A stretch of 64,000 nucleotides of DNA from Dipteris shenzhenensis. Taxonomy: Eukaryota; Polypodiophyta; Polypodiopsida; Gleicheniales. Position 1 is the first letter of the stretch. Each line of letters opens with the position of its first letter. Location of the stretch: the NCBI GenBank assembly GCA_047967505.1, contig CM106538.1. One strand, given 5' to 3'. The notes under the pieces are model-generated. The model did no database searches, was not told where the DNA came from, and saw only the letters and a list, made by a program, of their open reading frames with translations. Both the position numbers and the translations under genes were made by a program. Positions 58,201 through 64,000 of the stretch are shown in pieces.

Positions 58201-58989
58201 TTCCCCACCCCCTCTCTCACTCCCTCTCTCCTCTCTCCCCCTCGTTCTCTCTCCCTCTCTCTCTCCCTCTCTCCTCTCTCCCCCTCGTTCTCTCCCCCTT
58301 TCCCCCCCTCTCTCTCTCACTCTCTCCTCTCTCCCCCTCATTCTCTCCCCCACCCCCTCTCTCCCTTCCCCCCTTACCCCGCTCAACCCCCCATCCCACC
58401 CACCCCACCCCACCCACCCCCCGCTCCCGCGGTGGCGCTCCGCAGAGACGCTGCCGCCGCCCCCGCCCACCCCACCCGGGCCGGCGACGCCCGCCCGCCA
58501 GCAGCGGAGCCGCCAGCGGTGGCGCCCGCCCGTTCCGCCCCCGCGGCCATCCCTCGGCCGCCCTCATGGCCATACCCCGCGTCACCCCCTGCCCGTCCCC
58601 GCACTCCCCCCGCCCTCCCACGCCCCTCCCCTCACACCCCCCACCCTCCCCCGCCACCCCCCTTGCACGCCCCTCCCCTCACACCCCCTGCCCTCCCCCG
58701 CCACCCCCCTCGCACGCCCCTTCCCCCCCCTGCGCCCTTCCCCGCAACCCCCCCTCGCACGCACCTCCCCCCCCCTGCGCCACCCCCCGCCATTTCCCCC
58801 CGCCACCCCCTCAGACCCCCCTCACACCCCCCGCGCACACCCCCCGCCCCCCCACCCCGCGCGACCCCCTCGCCCTCCCCCGGCCCCCCCGCGTGCCACC
58901 CCCGCCCTCCCACGCCGCGTCAACCCCCCCCCCCCTCCGAGCGCCGCCGCCGGGCAGCCCCCCACCTAACCAAACCAAAAAAAAAAAAC

Positions 58990-59270
58990 ACACAAACTAA
59001 ACCTAACCTAAAATTAACTCTAGGGTTAGTTTAACCATAGTTAGGTTAGTACTAACTACAGTTAGGTTAGGTTAGTTAACCCTAGGTTAGTTAGCTAACC
59101 TCAGTTAGATTAGCTACGTAGGTTTGGTTAGTAGTAACCGAGGTTAGGTTAGTTTAGTTAACCCTCAGTTAGGTTAGACTAACTCTTCAGTTAGTATCTA
59201 ACTACAGTTAGTTAAACCTCCCAGTTACAGTAACTGGGAGGATCTAGGTTAGTTAGTCTAACTAGAGTCA
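58990..59270. repeat. TTAGGTTAG-type short repeats
   Basis: 'gttaggttag' and variants (agttagt, gttaaccct) recur about 20 times in 280 bases, in both orientations. They resemble degraded telomere-like repeats but the unit is not TTTAGGG. Confidence 0.7.
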
Positions 59271-59726
59271 CTTGGTTTCAACCCCTCAGTTGGACTTAAA
59301 GTCCATTCACACCACCATTAGGACCCCCCCAAACGCCAAATTTACCCCTCCTTTAATCCCTCGAAACTCATCCGTTTGGGACCCAAATTGAACTCCGTTT
59401 GAGCCCAGATTTCACACACGAAAACACCACGTTATGGGGTATTTTTCCAGCCCATTGCACACCATTTCGGCATCCCTAGCACACGTTCATTTGCACCCCC
59501 GTGTGGGCCTCATTTTCCATTAATTCACTCGTATTTTCACGCCGCGACCTCCAATTAACGATCCGTCTGCACCAACACATTTCCCTACACACGTAGGACA
59601 ATCTTAGGCACATTATTAACATGACGGTCCCTACACAAACTAACACCACTCTAACTCTCCTAACAGCACCACCTCCACACCCACACTTGGGGTAGCGATA
59701 CCCTTGGCAAATCACGCACCATCTGC

Positions 59727-61400
59727 ATGCAGTTACGTTCCGGCCAACAACTTCGACTCCAACACTCGCCCAATCCGCAACTAACTCCACTGCAACAACC
59801 GCCCCCGCCAATCCTCTACCCCAAATCCCCCCCTGAGATTCAACAACTTCCTTTAACTCCTCCACGCCCCAACATGGCTGGACGTCATCCTGAGCATGAT
59901 GGGGATATCAAGCTCGATGCTGAGGCTGACAACTTCTTCAATCGATGAAATCACAACAATCACGGCCGACGCCCCTTGGGAAATCTGGAAGTTCCCAAAT
60001 ATAATGGTAGGGGAGACCCAGCTCGCTTCCTCCAGCATTTTGATGCCGCATGTCGAGCAGGTGGTGATCAATCCCATGAAACCAAGGTGGCTTGGTTTCC
60101 AATGGCCTTAACTGATGAGGCGTCGGAATGGTACCTCGACCTTCTTGTGGAAGAACGTGCCACATGGGACCTACTTCAAACCGAATTCAAACGTCGCTTT
60201 CAAACGGAGAGGCTACAAGATGATCCCACTCTCCAACTCAACAAGGCCGGAGGGAAGATGTACGCACATACCTGGGAAAGATGAAGAGATTGATCGCCAA
60301 ATGTGACCCACGCCCAGATGCAAAGTACCTCACGGCATGGTTCATAGTAGGTCTAAGAAAGAAAATCCACAAGGATATGAAAAAGATAAGTAGCTATGAA
60401 ACATTCAGTGCTGCTCATGCGGCAACCGTTGACATCGAAGATGGCATGACAGATTCAGACACTAGCAGTGATGATGCCAGATCAAATACACGAGATAAGC
60501 ACTCGAAAAAAGGTAAATCAAAGGACACTGCCGAAACATCCAATGAAGATCGCCTCGAGGCCATGACCTTGAAGCTGAAAGAAGATATGATGTAGGCCAT
60601 GGATCAAAAACTTCACTTGTCTCAGCCGCCAACTCAAACATATCCACGGTGAGAAAATGTCTGGTGCCCACACTGCTTGGCAAATCATACAGCAAATGAA
60701 TGCCCAGTCCTAAGAGCAAGAATCACTGCACAAGCAAATCCACCGCCACGGTTGTGGTGCCATATCTGTGTCGTCGGCGGCCATGATGAGACCAGTTGCA
60801 TCTTCAACATGCGCAACAATCCGCCTCGACCACCACAATACCAAGCGGCACCCATGCCAGTATACAGGCAACCGGCACTTGCACAAGCGCCCCCCAGCTC
60901 CGAGACTAAATCCTGTTCCCGTTCGGACACAAGTCCCACAACTACTCAGGAATCCGAATCCACGACCGTATCCAAGAGCACCAAATCCAGCTCCTCAGGC
61001 AGTTCCCATACATCAATTACAAGCCGAAGAAGTAGACTCACTATTTGAGTATGAAGCAAAGTACCCAGTATACTATGTAGAAGGTGCAGAGGGTCTAATA
61101 CCAGTCTATGCAAATCAAGTGCGACCCAACACATTCCGCGCACCAATCAAGTGTTACGGTTGTGGAGAAAATCATAGAATCGCAGAGTGCCCTCATCGCG
61201 GTAGCCCAGCCACTTTCCAACCACTCTGCAGAGATTGTGGCATAGGACATGCCTGTATGGATTGTCCCATGAAAAATAAGGTCCCAGAACAAACAGAGGT
61301 TAAGCCTGACATCCCCATCGGCATCATTGGGGTGGACCATCAAAGTCTGGGTCCGGCAAGTCTAAGGTCACAACCTATCATTGTAATTACACGCCAATAG
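59727..61400 (+). pseudogene. gypsy B gag with four zinc knuckles
   Basis: Gag starts MQLRSGQQLRLQHS. After a TGA at 59946 (former Arg), capsid blocks read NLEVPKYNGRGDPARFLQHF and LTDEASEWYLDLLVEERATW. A frameshift at about 60283, a TAG at 60593 (KEDMM[stop]AMDQK), a TGA before ENVWCPHC and a frameshift at about 60880 follow. Four knuckle-like sequences are visible: CPHCLANHTANEC, CHICVVGGHDETSC, CYGCGENHRIAEC and CRDCGIGHACMDC. Together they make a long gag of about 550 codons. Confidence 0.85.
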
Positions 61401-63035
61401 AAAGAGGCCACGAAGGACCCTATCATTCCAATCCAACCGAAGCGACTTCTGAAAAAGAAAGCACAAGTGCCTCCACCTCCGCCAAGTAATGAGCAGCCGA
61501 GCTCATCCACATCAACTCCCGAGCCTCGAATAAAAGAAGTTCCATTCCCGAATGCAGAAGTGGAGAAGGCTCGTTTTCAGGCACTTCAGCAATGCGTCCA
61601 AAATGAACAAGCTCAATTTGAGGCTCAGAAACAAGCTCAAGACCCACTCCATGACTTGGCCCCACAAAGTATTGATACTGTACTCGAGCCTTTGTTCCAA
61701 CAACAGACTCCACAACAGAATGTACCGCCATGTCAACTTGAAGGAGCTGCACTCTCTAGCATCCTGAGTTGCCCTGTGTCCATCCCCATCGGAATCCTCT
61801 TACGAAATTGTCCCAATCTCTGGGAGAGTTTCAAAGGATGGATTGAACTCGCAAATCCCCCTCCACCTATGAACGACATTGATGATATCCCTGTGTGGAT
61901 GGGTGAGAAAGATGACATACGCAACATCACTGTGCCTTTGATCCACAAGGCATATAATGAAATCCAAGCCATAGTGGATGGTGGAGCAGGTGTCAATGTC
62001 CTATCAAAGGAGCTTTACGAAGAATGGGGTCTCCCACCAATGCAAAATTCTAATTTCAACATACGCCTTGCCGATGATTCACGGGCTAAACCCTTGGGAA
62101 TAGTGAATGGCATGTCCACAAAGATCGCAGGAGTCCGCTTTTCCCTTCAATTCACAATCTTGGATCTCCCCAAAAAATCCTATCAAATCTTACTGGGACG
62201 TCCTTGGATACGGGAAGCATCGGTCCTCCATGACTGGGGAACGGATAGATTGACAATCCAGAATCGAGACACTACAGTCAGGGTGAATGTGGGGACAGGA
62301 CTTATTAAACCAATTGTTCCTAGAGCATTGGATGACACATCTTCCACAACAATCTCGAGAAAATCAGATCCCTTGCAACAGCATGCCATAGCAGGTGACT
62401 CACAAAGCAATGTCAATAACTGGATACAAACATTGGCAACCATCGACAACTGCCATTCATTAGACCCCATCTTCTCACAGATAGATGTTAAGGCACTACA
62501 GGTCGATCCTCCACCGACGCATGAAGAACCAATCGATCTAGAGATGCCTTTCTTTATGGCTGACCTCGAATGGGATAATGAACCTGAAGAAGGTACCCAT
62601 ACCAATGATGACTCAGATTTTCCTTGGGACCTTGAAACAGAGGCTGTGAATGCTGAAATTGAAGATCAAATCTTTGATAATGACCTAGCCATTCTGCATG
62701 CCCTAATGGCAGTTGAGCTCCCAAAAGTTGAACCTCCACAGTTGCATAACAGCAGAAAAGCTGCAGGAGGAAATCGTAGAAAAGCCAAGGCCGAGCACTT
62801 CAATGAATTCGAACGAGTCCAAACAAGGATTGTCGAATTGTACCTTGCAAAGGCAGTTCCCACAAAATCAAAACCACCACCTCTTGAATGGTCCCCTGAG
62901 GGACTGGAAGGAGTATGTGCAGCACATGAACCCTTACTTGGAAACACCTTACCAGTGGAAAAGTTACCCCACAGTTCCCAACGTAAGAAGTTTCAGAAAT
63001 ATAAGCCACATGTGCGGATGAAGCTCGATCAAGAA
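61401..63035 (+). pseudogene. gypsy B protease and linker, truncated by the gap
   Basis: The frame continues from gag across a TAG at 61398 and stays open to the gap. Retropepsin blocks are AYNEIQAIVDGGAGVNVLSK (catalytic Asp in DGG), LPPMQNSNFNIRLADDSRAK and SYQILLGRPWIREASVLHD. A long acidic linker follows (FDNDLAILHALMAVELPK), then HSSQRKKFQKYKPHVRMKLD just before the Ns. RT is not present. Confidence 0.88.
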
Positions 63036-63135
63036 NNNNNNNNNNNNNNNNNNNNNNNNNNNNNNNNNNNNNNNNNNNNNNNNNNNNNNNNNNNNNNNNN
63101 NNNNNNNNNNNNNNNNNNNNNNNNNNNNNNNNNNN
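63036..63135. other. Assembly gap (100 N)
   Basis: Exactly 100 N, usually a placeholder for a gap of unknown size. It separates element B (+) from a minus-strand copy of the same family's leader. Confidence 0.98.
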
Positions 63136-64000
63136 TAAATGGAGGGGGGAAGGGGGAGGGGGGAAATGGAGTTGGAGGGGGGAGGGGTGGTGGAGATGGA
63201 AGGGGAAATGGGAGGGGGTCGTGGAAATGGAGGGGGAGGGGGGAGGGGAGATGGAGATGGAGGGGGGAGGGGGGAGGGGGAGATGGGGATGGAGGGGGGA
63301 GGGGGGAGGGGGTGGTGGAGATGGAGGGGGGAGGGGGAGGGGGAGGTGGAAATGGAGGGGGGAGGGGGGAGGGAGTGGTGGAAATGGAGGGGGGAGAGGG
63401 GAGGGGGAGGTGGAAATGGAGGGGGGAGGGGGAGGGGATGGTGGAGATGGAGGGGGGAGGGGGGAGGGGGTGGTGGAGATGGAGGGGGAGGGCGAGGGGG
63501 AGAGTGGAAATGGAGGGGGGAGGGGGAGCAGGTGGTGGAAGTGGGGGGGGGAAAGAGAAGAAATAAAAAACTTGGACGGACAGAAATCGAAAGGGAGGGA
63601 GAGGTGATCACCGGAATGCTCTCCAAGTCTTTCTTGATGTAACGGGATTGTTGAGGAACAATGGACGGTGGGTGGATGGCTAGGTTATCGTTGCGAGATG
63701 GGCTCAAAGTCACTTACAATGTGAGGATGCGAGTAAGGTGGTGGTCGATGGAGAGGGAGGAGTGTCTTGCGTAGGGCTCGGAATGAAGAAGAGAATGGAG
63801 GCAAAAAGTGAAAGATGAAGAATGAGGGGGTGGAGTTGGTTTTTATAGGATTTGAGTTTAGGTTTAGGGTTTATGTTTAGGGTTTAACCCTAAACTCTTC
63901 CCGAGCCATAACTCTTTATGAATAGCTCGGTTTGCTTTTCTGAAAAAATAAATGATCGAAATTGCAAGCTCTACGCATTCGTGTCCACTACCTAGCTTGA
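63136..64000 (-). mobile_element. Minus-strand copy of the gypsy A/B leader
   Basis: 63560-64000 is the reverse complement of about 57165-57610, with modest divergence. 63138-63560 is the G-rich counterpart of the C-rich leader run. No gene is seen. It probably represents the 5' part of element A. Confidence 0.8.

Larger units (their letters stand above)
56963..59726 (+). other. gypsy B leader, 2.8 kb, extreme base composition
   Basis: Parts in order: ordinary sequence with agggttaaaccctaaacc (57285); a C-rich run of cccctccccctccaccacc units (57607-58200); a cccctctctctc zone (58200-58380); a very GC-rich block (58420-58970) including ccgcggtggcg and gccgccgcccccgcc; then ttaggttag repeats (58990-59270). 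The long frames on both strands (for example 57450-59000) are low-complexity artefacts. Confidence 0.75.
55782..63035 (+). mobile_element. Ty3/gypsy element B, 5' LTR to protease, running into a gap
   Basis: The 5' LTR (55782-56942), primer site, very long leader, gag and protease are present. RT onward is lost in the N gap. It lies inside element A's RT, in the opposite orientation. The LTRs of A and B are the same family. Confidence 0.88.

Noticed and set aside
57450-59034. Long open frames (516 and 200 codons plus, and several minus) in the gypsy leader
   Set aside because: They are Pro/Ser or Gly/Arg low-complexity translations of C-rich simple sequence, open in several frames and on both strands.
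58990-59270. True interstitial telomere
   Set aside because: The unit is TTAGGTTAG-like and irregular, not TTTAGGG arrays.

Overview
The window looks like repeat-rich, gene-poor nuclear DNA from a streptophyte (land plant or a close algal relative). The reasons are plant-type Ty1/copia elements primed by an initiator-Met tRNA site (TGGTATCAGAGC), Ty3/gypsy elements with the plant TGGCGCCGTTGCCGGGGA primer site, CACTA (TNP2) DNA transposons, TTTAGGG-like motifs, GT-AG introns and a plant-type E2F partner (DP) fragment. I cannot name the species. I see no rRNA, tRNA, CRISPR or intact host gene.

Layout. (1) 1-21330 is the most unusual part. It holds two pairs of convergent, intron-bearing, decayed genes: unknown gene A (+, 970-2186) facing a histone H3-like/Ulp1-like gene (-, 4618-2498), and a RAG1/Transib-like DDE transposase (+, 7614-10241) facing a long coiled-coil gene with a RING-like patch (-, 21282-10692). 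A CACTA TNP2 fragment (6599-7215) lies between the pairs. A young copia element (13637-20357) sits inside the last gene. (2) 21330-28008 holds a tandem repeat, a DP fragment and mostly unassigned DNA. (3) 28009-33478 is a complete young copia element inserted just upstream of an old gypsy gag/protease remnant (33510-37160). (4) 38261-45814 is a second copy of the 13637 copia family, interrupted by a non-autonomous LTR element (40978-43318) and merged with a third copia family. (5) 45815-47984 holds degenerate repeats. (6) 47985-51426 is a non-autonomous CACTA element cut by a gypsy LTR. (7) 51427-64000 holds two copies of one large gypsy family in opposite orientation, nested, with a 100-N gap at 63036-63135.

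Most coding stretches are broken, yet their frames persist over hundreds of codons. They are interrupted mainly by TAG (or TAA) where glutamine fits and TGA where arginine fits, as expected from C-to-T decay of CAG, CAA and CGA. I read this as deamination of methylated cytosine in silenced DNA; recoding is the alternative.

The best candidates for something undescribed are the RAG1-like transposase relic, the H3-like module in frame with a C48 protease, the shared convergent layout of the two gene pairs, and a four-copy family of short inverted repeats at 4721-6358.
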